Shown: positions 6,541 to 14,526 of the stretch, piece by piece
Layout of the letters: the number at the start of each line of letters is the position of its first letter
How positions within the stretch are numbered: the first letter of the stretch is position 1
Assembly: GCA_946404585.1 (NCBI GenBank)
Contig: CAMJEC010000016.1
Span: 1-14,919 of the forward strand
Reading direction: 5' to 3'
DNA from: an uncultured Caryophanales bacterium
GTDB taxonomy: Bacteria > Bacillota_I > Bacilli_A > RFN20 > CAG-826
DNA length: 14,919 bases
Position numbers and translations under genes: made by a program
The notes under the pieces: model-generated
What the model was told of the DNA's origin: nothing
Seen by the model: only the letters and a program-made list of their open reading frames with translations
Databases searched by the model: none

Positions 6541-8736
6541 TTAAAAATTGTAAGGATCGATATTAATCAATAATTCGTAGGCACTGTTATAGGCAAATAA
6601 TTCCTGCATTTTAACAAGGATATCGTGGGCTTTTTGCGGGTTTTTAAATTTGATTAAAATAGCTCTAACATGTAGACCCATATCAAATGGAATATATGGA
6701 GTGGATGGTCCTAAGATTTGTCCATCGTCTAAAAATTCATCGTTTAAGAAATCAACAATTCTAATCGTATTTTCGATAACTGTTTCTTCATTTTTGCCGC
6801 GTATTGTGACACTCGCAAGATAGGCATATGGAGGATAAAATTGTAGTTTACGCATTTCCATCTCTTTACGATAGAAAAGTTCATAGTCTTGTCTTGCCGC
6901 GAATGTAATGGCGTAATGGCTTGGTAAATATGTTTGAATAATCGCCATACCTGGTTTTTCTTTTCTTCCTGAGCGCCCTATTGCTTGCGTAATAAGTTGG
7001 AAGGCTCTTTCATTGCTACGATAAGAAGGCATAGATAAACCAATATCCGCTAAAACGATGCCAACTAGTGTTACATCAGGGAAATCATGGCCTTTAGCAA
7101 TCATTTGTGTGCCGATTAAGACATCAGCCTCTTTCTTTCTAAAAGCTTCTATTACTTCTGGAATCTTGCTCTTATTCTTCGCGGAATCACTATCTAGTCT
7201 TAATGTCCTAGCGCTTGGGAAAAGACGTTCCACTTCTTCTTGGATCTTTTCTGTTCCAAAACCTGTTTTCATTAGATATTTAGAGCCACATTCTGGACAT
7301 GTTTCTGGTAATGGTTCAACATAGTCACAGTGATGGCATTTAAGCATATTATCTTTCTTATGGTAGGTTAGTGCAATTCCACATGTTGGACATTTAAAGA
7401 CATGCCCGCAGTTACGGCATGTAACGTGTGTGGAAAAGCCTCTTCTATTGATAAGTAAGATAGCTTGTTCACCTTTCGCTAAGGTCTTATGGAGTTCATC
7501 TCTCAAAGCATGAGAGAAGATATAGGAATCTCGATCAATATTATGATAATCGAGCATATTAACGATTTTAGTGGTTGGGAGTTTTTGATTATTAATACGC
7601 TTTGTTAAATAAAGCATATGATAAACGCCTTTTTGTCCTCTTGCTCTACTTTCTAAAGAAGGAGTAGCACTAGCGAGCAACACTTTAGCGTGGTTATATT
7701 TTCCACGCATAATAGCCACTTCTCTAGCATGATAGAAAGGTAAATTATCTTGTTTATATGATTCAGTATGTTCTTCATCTAATATAATTAGACCAATGTT
7801 TTTTAAAGGAGCAAATATTGCGCTTCTAACACCAACAACAATCTTACAGTCCCCTTTAGCGATCTTACGATATTCATCATATTTTTCCGCAGGGGTAAGT
7901 TCACTATGAAGAATAGCGACATTATTGGAGAAACGATGGAGGAAATATTCCACCATCATTGGGGTTAAAGATATTTCAGGAACAAGCATTAAAACAGACT
8001 TACCCGCTTTAAGAACTTGTTCAGATAAATTGAGATATACTTCGGTTTTACCAGAACCAGTCACACCCTCTAATAGATAGACACTATCGTTTGAATTATT
8101 GAACTCATCAATGACTTTATTTTGGTCTTCACTAAGCTTAGGAGGAGTCTGATATTGATAGTCAGGAACTTTTAACCTGCGTTTTTCTTCTTTGACAATT
8201 TGAATTCTATTCTTTTCTAAAAGTTTATCAATGATACTAACCTGCTTAATATCGCGTTTTAAAACACGACCTTCAAGCTTGATAAATCTTAATAGTTCAA
8301 TTTGTTTATTTGTTAGGTCTATTTCACTATCATCAATGACTTCTAAATATTGGTCATAAACAATCTTAGGCGCTTTTAAAGATGACTTCCTTGGAGATAA
8401 AGAAGGAGGCAACATCGATTGAAGAACACTGATTTTAGGCACGAGATAATAAGAAGATACTTCATCTAATAAAGAGAGCAATTCTTCGTTAAGTAATGGG
8501 ACATCATCAATGACATCTTTTATCTCACTAATGGAGAAGCCTTTTTCTTCTTCGTATTGTTCTAAAGATAGATTGGTTTCTGTGACGTTTATTACATAAC
8601 CAATCAAATCACGGTGATTGAATTCTAATAGAACTCTAATACCTTTAACTAGTTTTTTGTTGCCTTTGTAGCAGTAAGAAAAAGGACGGTTTAACGAACT
8701 CTTGGCATATTCAATAAGAACTTCCACTATTTGCAT
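6541..8736 (-). CDS. priA: Primosomal protein N' (replication restart helicase PriA)
   Basis: A 3'-5' superfamily 2 DNA helicase that reloads the replisome at collapsed forks. The 731-residue length is normal. The N-terminal 3'-DNA-binding region (1-100) is followed by Walker A GVTGSGKT at 224-231 and Walker B DEEH at 320-323. A complete zinc-binding insert has eight cysteines at 440, 443, 449, 452, 467, 470, 480 and 483. Motif V is GTQMIAKGHDFPDV (542-555), and motif VI is GRSGR (587-591), where many homologues have GRAGR. The start fits the family N-terminus, but no strong Shine-Dalgarno precedes it. The gene begins 14 bases after gmk ends. In many relatives rpoZ and coaBC lie between gmk and priA; both are missing here. 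Confidence 0.97.
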   Translation of the reverse strand: MQIVEVLIEYAKSSLNRPFSYCYKGNKKLVKGIRVLLEFNHRDLIGYVINVTETNLSLEQYEEEKGFSISEIKDVIDDVPLLNEELLSLLDEVSSYYLVPKISVLQSMLPPSLSPRKSSLKAPKIVYDQYLEVIDDSEIDLTNKQIELLRFIKLEGRVLKRDIKQVSIIDKLLEKNRIQIVKEEKRRLKVPDYQYQTPPKLSEDQNKVIDEFNNSNDSVYLLEGVTGSGKTEVYLNLSEQVLKAGKSVLMLVPEISLTPMMVEYFLHRFSNNVAILHSELTPAEKYDEYRKIAKGDCKIVVGVRSAIFAPLKNIGLIILDEEHTESYKQDNLPFYHAREVAIMRGKYNHAKVLLASATPSLESRARGQKGVYHMLYLTKRINNQKLPTTKIVNMLDYHNIDRDSYIFSHALRDELHKTLAKGEQAILLINRRGFSTHVTCRNCGHVFKCPTCGIALTYHKKDNMLKCHHCDYVEPLPETCPECGSKYLMKTGFGTEKIQEEVERLFPSARTLRLDSDSAKNKSKIPEVIEAFRKKEADVLIGTQMIAKGHDFPDVTLVGIVLADIGLSMPSYRSNERAFQLITQAIGRSGRKEKPGMAIIQTYLPSHYAITFAARQDYELFYRKEMEMRKLQFYPPYAYLASVTIRGKNEETVIENTIRIVDFLNDEFLDDGQILGPSTPYIPFDMGLHVRAILIKFKNPQKAHDILVKMQELFAYNSAYELLINIDPYNF

Positions 8737-8750
8737 GTTCTACCGTCTCT

Positions 8751-9323
8751 TCAATCTTTATCAAATTCCTTAAGGATTTTTATGATTTCATCACCAGCGC
8801 GATTAATACGATCGTTCATCACAACGAAATCATAATTCTTAGCTTTTGCCATTTCCGCTTCCGCTTTAGCAAGGCGCTTTTGGATGACTTCTTCAGTCTC
8901 AGATTTTCTCTTTCTAATACGTGCTTCAAGTTGTTTCATTGATGGCGGTTTCAAATAGAAGGAAACGACTCTATCATCTTTAACCTTCGAAAGCACTTGT
9001 TCCGCACCATTGATTTCAATCTCAAGCAAAACATTTTTACCTTGATTACGGAGATCTTCAACAATACTTCTTGGAGTGCCATAACGGTTACCAACGAACT
9101 CCGCCCATTCAAGGAAATTATCGTTATCAATATTTCTTTGGAATTCTTCTTTACTAACAAAGTAATATTCCACACCATTGGTCTCTGTAGCCCTTGGTTC
9201 TCTAGTGGTCATTGACACGGAAAATACCATCGGGAATAACTCACGATTCATAATGTATTTTCTAACAGTGCCTTTACCGACACCTGATGGACCACTAAGA
9301 ATAATTAATAACCCTTTTTTCAT
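8751..9323 (-). CDS. gmk: Guanylate kinase
   Basis: Phosphorylates GMP or dGMP to the diphosphate using ATP, feeding GTP pools in the cytosol. The 190 residues begin with MKKGLLIILS and the P-loop GPSGVGKGT at 11-19. The GMP-binding region carries SMTTREPR (about 36-43) and GVEYYFV, followed by the family lid segment rich in Arg/Lys (RIRKRKSE). There is no membrane segment. It is the first gene of the minus-strand block and has its own promoter at 9334-9362. The ATG lies only 10 bases after the -10 box and no Shine-Dalgarno is present, so the transcript is probably leaderless or nearly so. A nearby upstream ATG (9333) is in another frame. The stop is TGA. Confidence 0.97.
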   Translation of the reverse strand: MKKGLLIILSGPSGVGKGTVRKYIMNRELFPMVFSVSMTTREPRATETNGVEYYFVSKEEFQRNIDNDNFLEWAEFVGNRYGTPRSIVEDLRNQGKNVLLEIEINGAEQVLSKVKDDRVVSFYLKPPSMKQLEARIRKRKSETEEVIQKRLAKAEAEMAKAKNYDFVVMNDRINRAGDEIIKILKEFDKD

Positions 9324-9333
9324 AGTATGACAT

Positions 9334-9362
9334 ATTTTAAAGGATATTTATTAATAAGGCAA
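9334..9362 (-). promoter_or_regulatory. Sigma-A-type promoter of gmk, nearly leaderless
   Basis: On the minus strand, TTGCCT (-35, 9362-9357) and TAAAAT (-10, 9339-9334) are separated by exactly 17 bases. Ten bases separate the -10 from the gmk ATG, so transcription starting at a purine 6-8 bases after the box leaves a leader of about 2-5 bases. There is no space for a Shine-Dalgarno. Confidence 0.7.
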
Positions 9363-9381
9363 CACCTCTTACCCTATTTTC

Positions 9382-9410
9382 TTAACTATATTCAACATTT
9401 TTGTTAATAT
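9382..9410 (+). promoter_or_regulatory. Extended -10 promoter of rqcH, predicted leaderless
   Basis: TTAACT (-35, 9382-9387), a 17-base spacer and TAATAT (-10, 9405-9410). TG at 9402-9403, one base before the -10, makes an extended -10 element. Only six bases (ATTTCC) separate the -10 from the rqcH ATG, so the usual start point falls on the A of the ATG. No Shine-Dalgarno is present. The -35 lies 19 bases from the oppositely directed gmk -35. Confidence 0.65.
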
Positions 9411-9416
9411 ATTTCC

Positions 9417-10790
9417 ATGAACTACTATTCTTACACTGCATTTAAGAAAGTCATTGATGAATTAAGAAGTAAAATCATTGGTTGTAGAATCAATAATATT
9501 ACAGTGATTAACTCTCATGATTTTTTATGCACTTTATCAATGATTAAAGATGAGAAGTTACTTATCTCTCTTAATCATCAACATCCATTTTTAGCCTTAA
9601 TTAATGTTAAGAAAGTTGAACCCACGATTATGGGTAATTTAAATGAGTCTTTAAGAAAATTCTTAAAGGATGCTTATATTGTGGATATCTCTTTAAATAA
9701 TGATGACCGTATTGTGGAGTTCGTGATTCAAAAGGCTAATGACTACTATGAGAAAGTAGTTACTCATTTATATCTAGAATGCATTCCTCAGAGAGCTAAT
9801 CTCTTATTTGTAAACAAAGAAGGAAAGATTATCCATGCTTTGCATTACGCAAGTGTGACAAGCGCTAGACCGATATTAAATGGTTTATCTTATGAATATC
9901 CTAATAAGGGTGTATTAAAAGAAGAAAATGAAGTACCTTCTTTAGAAGATATTAAAAAACAAGCGGTGAACTATTATGAAAATGCTTTACAAGTGCATAA
10001 GAAAGAAAAATTCACACCACTATATCGTTATATTAAAAGTCGTATTAAATCACTTGATAAAAAGAGTGTTGTTTTAAGAGGCGAAATAGAATCCGCGAAA
10101 GAACATTTAAATGACGCTGATCATGGTAATTACTTATTAGCGTTCCAATCTGATAAAGAGTTATTAGATGAATATCTTAAAGATAACAATATTAAGCTAG
10201 ATGAATCTAAGAGCATCGTTGAAAACGCGAATGCGATGTTTAAGAAATATAAAAAGAGCAAACGCACGATCGAGATGGCGGAATTAGAAATTAATAAAGC
10301 TAAAGAAGAGGAAGAATATCTTTCCTACTTACTAGTGAGTTCACAGTACATGGATGATGAAGAATTATTCTCTTTATCTCAAGAACTACTTCCTAAACAA
10401 CATTTAAAGAAGAAACTATTACCAATTAGATGTTCATATATCATCTATGATAATGTGAAGATTTCTTTTGGTAAGAACGCTTCTAGTAATAACGAATTAA
10501 CTTTTAAAATCGCTAAAAAAGATGATTGGTATTTGCATATCAAAGACTATCATGGCGCTCACGTTATTATTCATAATCCTAACCCAAGTAACGCAGTCAA
10601 ATTAGTGGCCGCAGAATTATGTTTAATCCTTTCTAACAAAACAGCGGGTGATATTATGATCACCAACATGAAAAATGTTAAAAAAGGCCACGCTTTAGGC
10701 GAGGCTAATTTGCTTAACTATTCCACGATTACTTTGAATAAAGTAAGAGAAGAGACAGTCGCTTTACTTTCTAATAAACAAGATTATTAA
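9417..10790 (+). CDS. rqcH: RqcH/NFACT-family ribosome quality control protein, shortened form
   Basis: The bacterial Rqc2/NEMF homologue, which binds obstructed 50S subunits and recruits tRNA-Ala to add C-terminal alanine tails. Residues about 1-165 form NFACT-N, including GCRINNI at 22-28 and the Asp97-Arg98 pair needed for tRNA recruitment in Bacillus RqcH. Residues about 200-335 are Lys/Glu-rich helix and coiled coil. NFACT-R follows at about 337-440, with FGKNASSNNELTFKIAKKDDWYLHIKD as the core signature (351-377). At 457 residues it is roughly 110 shorter than the Bacillus protein. The section expected between NFACT-N and the coiled coil, holding the helix-hairpin-helix domain, seems to be missing. 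It is the only plus-strand gene. Its ATG fits the family N-terminus and appears to begin the transcript directly. Confidence 0.92.
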   Translation: MNYYSYTAFKKVIDELRSKIIGCRINNITVINSHDFLCTLSMIKDEKLLISLNHQHPFLALINVKKVEPTIMGNLNESLRKFLKDAYIVDISLNNDDRIVEFVIQKANDYYEKVVTHLYLECIPQRANLLFVNKEGKIIHALHYASVTSARPILNGLSYEYPNKGVLKEENEVPSLEDIKKQAVNYYENALQVHKKEKFTPLYRYIKSRIKSLDKKSVVLRGEIESAKEHLNDADHGNYLLAFQSDKELLDEYLKDNNIKLDESKSIVENANAMFKKYKKSKRTIEMAELEINKAKEEEEYLSYLLVSSQYMDDEELFSLSQELLPKQHLKKKLLPIRCSYIIYDNVKISFGKNASSNNELTFKIAKKDDWYLHIKDYHGAHVIIHNPNPSNAVKLVAAELCLILSNKTAGDIMITNMKNVKKGHALGEANLLNYSTITLNKVREETVALLSNKQDY

Positions 10791-11299
10791 TCCTTAAATA
10801 AGAAATCTGGTCCTTTGATGGCTTCCTCTGTCGCTAAGTCAGGGAATTTTTGTTGTCTAAGAACTTCATAAGCCACTAAAGCAACACAGTTAGAGAGATT
10901 TAAGCTTCTTGCTTCAGGAACCATTGGTATACGCATAAGTCTATCTTCATGCATCTTTAAGATATCATGAGGTATACCTGTTGATTCTCTTCCAAACATT
11001 AAATAGATGTTTCTGGAAGGATTAGATAAATCATATGTTGAATAAACAGTTTTTGCGTATCTAGTCACGTAATATGTATCAGCGTTAGGATTTTCTTTTA
11101 TAAAAGTTTCATAGTCTTTATAAAAGTGCATCTTTAAATCATCAATATAGTCCATGCCCACTCTTTTGAGATCTTTTGAATCAATTGAAAAAGTAATTGG
11201 TCCAATAATGTGTAATGTGGCGTGAATAGCGACACATGTACGCATAATGTTACCAGTATTCTGTGGTTTTTCTGGACGATATAAGACGATATGAAGCAT
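10787..11299 (-). CDS. trmL: tRNA (cytidine/uridine-34 2'-O)-methyltransferase TrmL
   Basis: A SPOUT-class SAM-dependent enzyme that 2'-O-methylates the wobble base of tRNA-Leu isoacceptors. The 170 residues have the three knot motifs: PQNTGNIMRTC at 12-22, FGRESTGIP at about 103-111, and IPMVPEARSLNLSNCVALVAYEV near 124-146. There is no extra RNA-binding domain, as expected for TrmL and unlike the larger SpoU/TrmH proteins. The ATG overlaps the ppa stop (TAATG), with GAGG 8 bases upstream. It is the last gene of the ATP synthase transcript visible here and ends tail to tail with rqcH, sharing TTAA. The tRNA specificity is from family knowledge and not from this sequence. Confidence 0.93.
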   Translation of the reverse strand: MLHIVLYRPEKPQNTGNIMRTCVAIHATLHIIGPITFSIDSKDLKRVGMDYIDDLKMHFYKDYETFIKENPNADTYYVTRYAKTVYSTYDLSNPSRNIYLMFGRESTGIPHDILKMHEDRLMRIPMVPEARSLNLSNCVALVAYEVLRQQKFPDLATEEAIKGPDFLFKD

Positions 11300-11862
11300 T
11301 AATAGCCTCTGGCTTTTCTTTCCGCGGTAATACGTGGTTCGATATCGTGATGATATTTATCTAAGCTACGTTGAATAATTTCTTCCGCGGCTTTTCTATC
11401 TTTAAATACTTCAACTGAAGTATCTTTACCTTCAAGTGATTTATAAACCATGAAGAAGTGTTTGATTTCATCCATGATGTGAGAAGGGATTTCACTAATA
11501 TCGTTATAGCCGTTATAGAATGGATCGTTTTTAGCGACCGCGATAATCTTTTCATCGTTAAGTCCATTATCCGTCATGATAAGAACACCGATTGGGGTGC
11601 ACTCTACGAGTGACATTGGAATAATTGGTTCACTACAAAGGACTAAGACATCAAGTGGGTCATAATCATCCGCGAAAGTACGTGGGATAAAACCATAGTT
11701 TTGTGGGTAGTGAGTACTTGTAAAAAGAACACGGTCTAAAATTAGATGACCTGTTTCTTTATCAAGCTCATATTTATTCTTACTACCTTTAGATATTTCA
11801 ATGACCGCTAAAAAGTCACTTGGGGTTACTCTAGAAATTTTTACATCATGCCAGGAATGCAT
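11299..11862 (-). CDS. ppa: Soluble inorganic pyrophosphatase (family I)
   Basis: Hydrolyses cytosolic pyrophosphate, pulling forward nucleic acid, protein and lipid synthesis. The 187 residues carry the family I signatures: substrate-binding KYELDKETG at 30-38, YPQNYGFIP at 52-60, the metal-binding DDYDPLDVL at 65-73 (Asp66, Asp68 and Asp71), and a later DNGLNDEKIIAV near 98-109 supplying further aspartates. The canonical GDGDPLD reads DDYDPLD here, a small variation that keeps the metal ligands. The start is fixed by AGGAGGA 6 bases upstream; its first bases overlap the atpC stop codon. It follows the ATP synthase genes directly, so it is probably cotranscribed with them. Confidence 0.97.
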   Translation of the reverse strand: MHSWHDVKISRVTPSDFLAVIEISKGSKNKYELDKETGHLILDRVLFTSTHYPQNYGFIPRTFADDYDPLDVLVLCSEPIIPMSLVECTPIGVLIMTDNGLNDEKIIAVAKNDPFYNGYNDISEIPSHIMDEIKHFFMVYKSLEGKDTSVEVFKDRKAAEEIIQRSLDKYHHDIEPRITAERKARGY

Positions 11863-11868
11863 AATAGT

Positions 11869-11875
11869 TCCTCCT
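11869..11875 (-). promoter_or_regulatory. Ribosome binding site of ppa nested on the atpC stop
   Basis: AGGAGGA on the minus strand, 6 bases before the ppa ATG. Together with the preceding base it forms TAGGAGGA, in which TAG is the atpC stop codon. Confidence 0.7.
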
Positions 11876-12275
11876 AATCATCATTTTCATAAACGCTAAT
11901 ACGGTTATTAGCCCTATTAAGCGCTCTTTGGGCTCTTTCTACGTCAATATTCACTAAAGTTGCTAAACGTTGTTCTGCTCTCTTTTTCGCGTCCTTTGCC
12001 CTATCGATATCGATATCGTCTTTACTTTCAATGGACTCTAAAAGAAGGGTGACACCATCTTTAGTAATATTGAGTAAACCTTCACCGATAGCATAACACT
12101 TTTTATCACCGTTTTGGATGATATACATTTTAGAAACCTTTACTTTAGACACTAATGGGGTATGGTTAGGTAATATACCTAAAACGTAATCATCTGTTTG
12201 GATGACTAATTCTTCGACATAACGGTCAAAGTATTTACCAAAAGGTGTAAATATTTCTAAAAGGAAGGTACTCAT
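11874..12275 (-). CDS. atpC: F1 ATP synthase epsilon subunit
   Basis: Central-stalk subunit that couples and can inhibit the rotary ATP synthase. The 133-residue length is standard. The N-terminal beta-sandwich is marked by VEELVIQTDDYVLGILPNHTP (positions 20-40) and AIGEGLLNI (62-70). The C-terminal part (about 85-130) is two charged helices, rich in Arg, Ala and Glu (DIDRAKDAKKRAEQRL and the stretch that follows), the inhibitory arm of the family. The start overlaps the atpD stop in ATGA; GGAG lies 11 bases upstream, a little far. Identification is secure from sequence and position. Confidence 0.96.
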   Translation of the reverse strand: MSTFLLEIFTPFGKYFDRYVEELVIQTDDYVLGILPNHTPLVSKVKVSKMYIIQNGDKKCYAIGEGLLNITKDGVTLLLESIESKDDIDIDRAKDAKKRAEQRLATLVNIDVERAQRALNRANNRISVYENDD

Positions 12276-13672
12276 TGTTTATATGACTCCGCTTTTTTTC
12301 TGGCTTCTTCAATTGTACCAACATATAAGAAAGCGATTTCTGGTAAATCATCAACTTCCCCATCTAAGATAGCCTTAAAGGAACGAACTGTATCTTCACG
12401 TTTAACGAAGATACCTTCGGTACCGTTGAATCTCGCTGCCACATGGAAAGGTTGAGATAAGAAGTTTCTTATCTTTCTGGCTCTAGCGACAATTTTTTTA
12501 TCTTCATCACTAAGTTCATCCATACCTAGGATAGCGATGATATCACTTAATTCTTTATATCTTTCAAGTGTTTCAATAACCCCTATTGCCACATCATAAT
12601 GTTCTTGACCAACAATAGAAGGTTCAAGGGCGGTAGATGAACTATTTAAAGGATCAACCGCTGGATAGATACCTAAAGCGGCAGTTCCTCTATCAAGAAC
12701 TGTTTTAGCATCTAGGTGTGAGAATGTTGTAGCAGGAGCAGGGTCAGTTAAGTCATCCGCTGGGACATAAATGGCTTGAACGGAAGTAATAGAACCATTA
12801 CTTGTGGAAGTAATTCTTTCTTGTAATTGACCCATTTCTGTCGCTAAGGTTGGTTGATAACCAACAGCGGAAGGCATTCTACCTAAAAGAGCGGATACTT
12901 CACTACCAGCTTGAGTAAATCTAAAGATGTTATCGATAAAGAGTAAAACATCACTATGCTCTTCATCACGGAAATATTCCGCCATGGTTAAGCCAGTTAA
13001 GGCCACTCTCATACGAGCACCTGGTGGTTCATTCATTTGACCAAACACTAAAGCGGTCTTATCGATAACACCAGTTTTAATCATTTCATAGTAGAGGTCA
13101 TTACCTTCTCTACTTCTTTCACCAACACCAGCGAAAACAGAAATACCACCTTTTTCGTTAGCAATGTTATTCATTAATTCTTGAATTAAGACGGTTTTGC
13201 CAACACCAGCGCCACCGAATAAACCGATTTTGCCACCTTTGACATAAGGGCATAATAAGTCGATAACTTTAATACCAGTTTCAAAGATTTCAGTTTTAAC
13301 TGATTGATCTTTAAATTTAGGAGGTTGTCTATGGATGGACATTCTTTTTGCAGTTTTAACTTGTTCTTTACCATCAATTGGCTCACCTAAAACATTAAAC
13401 ATTCTACCTAATGTTTCTCTACCAACTGGGACACTGATTGGCGCTTCAGTGGAAATAACTTCCATACCTCTAACAAGTCCTTCTGTTGGACCCATAGAGA
13501 CACAGCGTACAGCATCATCTCCAATGTGCTGCATGACTTCCACAGTTAATTCATTACCGTTTAAAGGGATCTTTAAAGCGGTTAATAATTCTGGAAGATG
13601 TTGATCTTTAAACTGCACATCGACGATTGGTCCGACAACTTGTTTAATTGTTCCTAAGACTTTCTTTTCCAT
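12272..13672 (-). CDS. atpD: F1 ATP synthase beta subunit
   Basis: Catalytic subunit of the F1 head. The 466 residues are standard and strongly conserved. The P-loop GGAGVGKT lies at 153-160, the catalytic Glu185 in GERSREGND, and Walker B LLFIDNIFRF ends around 252 with Asp247. The hallmark ALLGRMPSAVGYQPTLATEMG begins at 261. The DELSDEDK segment near the C-terminus is the DELSEED-type region that contacts epsilon. AGGAGGG 6 bases upstream is the strongest ribosome binding site in the operon and overlaps the atpG stop, which fits the need for three copies of this subunit. The stop is TGA. Whether the enzyme pumps protons or sodium ions cannot be judged without the membrane subunits. Confidence 0.99.
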   Translation of the reverse strand: MEKKVLGTIKQVVGPIVDVQFKDQHLPELLTALKIPLNGNELTVEVMQHIGDDAVRCVSMGPTEGLVRGMEVISTEAPISVPVGRETLGRMFNVLGEPIDGKEQVKTAKRMSIHRQPPKFKDQSVKTEIFETGIKVIDLLCPYVKGGKIGLFGGAGVGKTVLIQELMNNIANEKGGISVFAGVGERSREGNDLYYEMIKTGVIDKTALVFGQMNEPPGARMRVALTGLTMAEYFRDEEHSDVLLFIDNIFRFTQAGSEVSALLGRMPSAVGYQPTLATEMGQLQERITSTSNGSITSVQAIYVPADDLTDPAPATTFSHLDAKTVLDRGTAALGIYPAVDPLNSSSTALEPSIVGQEHYDVAIGVIETLERYKELSDIIAILGMDELSDEDKKIVARARKIRNFLSQPFHVAARFNGTEGIFVKREDTVRSFKAILDGEVDDLPEIAFLYVGTIEEARKKAESYKQ

Positions 13673-13678
13673 AATATT

Positions 13679-13685
13679 CCCTCCT
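13679..13685 (-). promoter_or_regulatory. Ribosome binding site of atpD nested on the atpG stop
   Basis: AGGAGGG on the minus strand, 6 bases before the atpD ATG. With the base before it, it reads TAGGAGGG, where TAG is the atpG stop, the same arrangement as at atpC-ppa. Confidence 0.7.
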
Positions 13686-14520
13686 ACATATTAGAGCCAC
13701 CGACGATTTCGGTGATTTCTTGCGTAATGGCGCCTTGGCGCGCTTTATTGAACTCGATTTGTAAACTTTCGAGTAATTCTTCAGCATTCTTTGTGGCGTT
13801 TTCCATCGCATTGGAACGCGCTGCTTGTTCACATACTTCGCTTTCTAAGAATTTAGCGTACACACTATTTTTTAAATAGAATGGGACAAGTGAATTAATT
13901 AATGCTTCTTTACTTGGTTCCATTAAAGGTGGATAACCTTTTATTGGTTCACTACCTTTAAGAGGTAAGACCACATAATCACAAGGATGGAACACCAGTG
14001 AATTCTTATAAGCGGTATAGATAAGGTGCACTTCTTTATATGTACCTTTTGTGTATTCTTTTGAGATAAAGTTCACAATGCTTTTAATAATGGCTTCATC
14101 TCTTACTGAGCTATATTCTTTGAAATCTTCAATCTGTTTGAAGGCACCATTTTTATAATGGCTAATCGCTTTATTACCTAAGATGATGGCCTCATCATTT
14201 TCTTTAATTTTCGCATCCGCGAGTCTAAAGATATTGTTGTTATATGCTCCGCATAAGCCAAGCGAAGAAGATAAGATAATGTAAAGGTTCTTATCCGCTT
14301 TATCGTTAGTAATAAAGAATGGATTATTACTTTCTTCGACACTAGAAAAGACCATCTTAGCGATTTCATCAACACGCTTAGAATATTCTTTTGTCGCTAG
14401 CATCTTATTTTTCCACTTCTTTAGTTTCACTGTGGAAACTAGTTTCATCGCCGAAGTGATTTTATAAGAGCCAGTAACGGATTTGATTCTCTTTTTAATT
14501 CTTGTTACTTCTTGGGCCAT
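13684..14520 (-). CDS. atpG: F1 ATP synthase gamma subunit
   Basis: Rotor shaft inside the alpha3-beta3 head. The 278-residue length is typical. The N-terminal helix reads TRIKKRIKSVTGSYKITSAMKLVST (6-30), the family signature. The C-terminal helix carries RSNAMENATKNAEEL and ARQGAITQEITEIVGG. The middle Rossmann-like region includes SSLGLCGAYNNN near 89-100. It begins 6 bases after the atpA stop with no recognisable Shine-Dalgarno (the upstream stretch is AT-rich), so it probably relies on coupling from atpA. Identification is secure. Confidence 0.98.
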   Translation of the reverse strand: MAQEVTRIKKRIKSVTGSYKITSAMKLVSTVKLKKWKNKMLATKEYSKRVDEIAKMVFSSVEESNNPFFITNDKADKNLYIILSSSLGLCGAYNNNIFRLADAKIKENDEAIILGNKAISHYKNGAFKQIEDFKEYSSVRDEAIIKSIVNFISKEYTKGTYKEVHLIYTAYKNSLVFHPCDYVVLPLKGSEPIKGYPPLMEPSKEALINSLVPFYLKNSVYAKFLESEVCEQAARSNAMENATKNAEELLESLQIEFNKARQGAITQEITEIVGGSNM

Positions 14521-14526
14521 ACACTA

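Noticed and set aside
9382..9407. Inverted repeat TTAAC-N16-GTTAA across the rqcH promoter, as an operator
   Set aside because: The arms are five bases in very AT-rich DNA and coincide with promoter boxes, so chance is a sufficient explanation.
1210..13672. Mycoplasma-type code with TGA as tryptophan
   Set aside because: rsgA, gmk and atpD end at TGA exactly where the families end, and tryptophan is TGG (for example in atpG), so TGA acts as stop.
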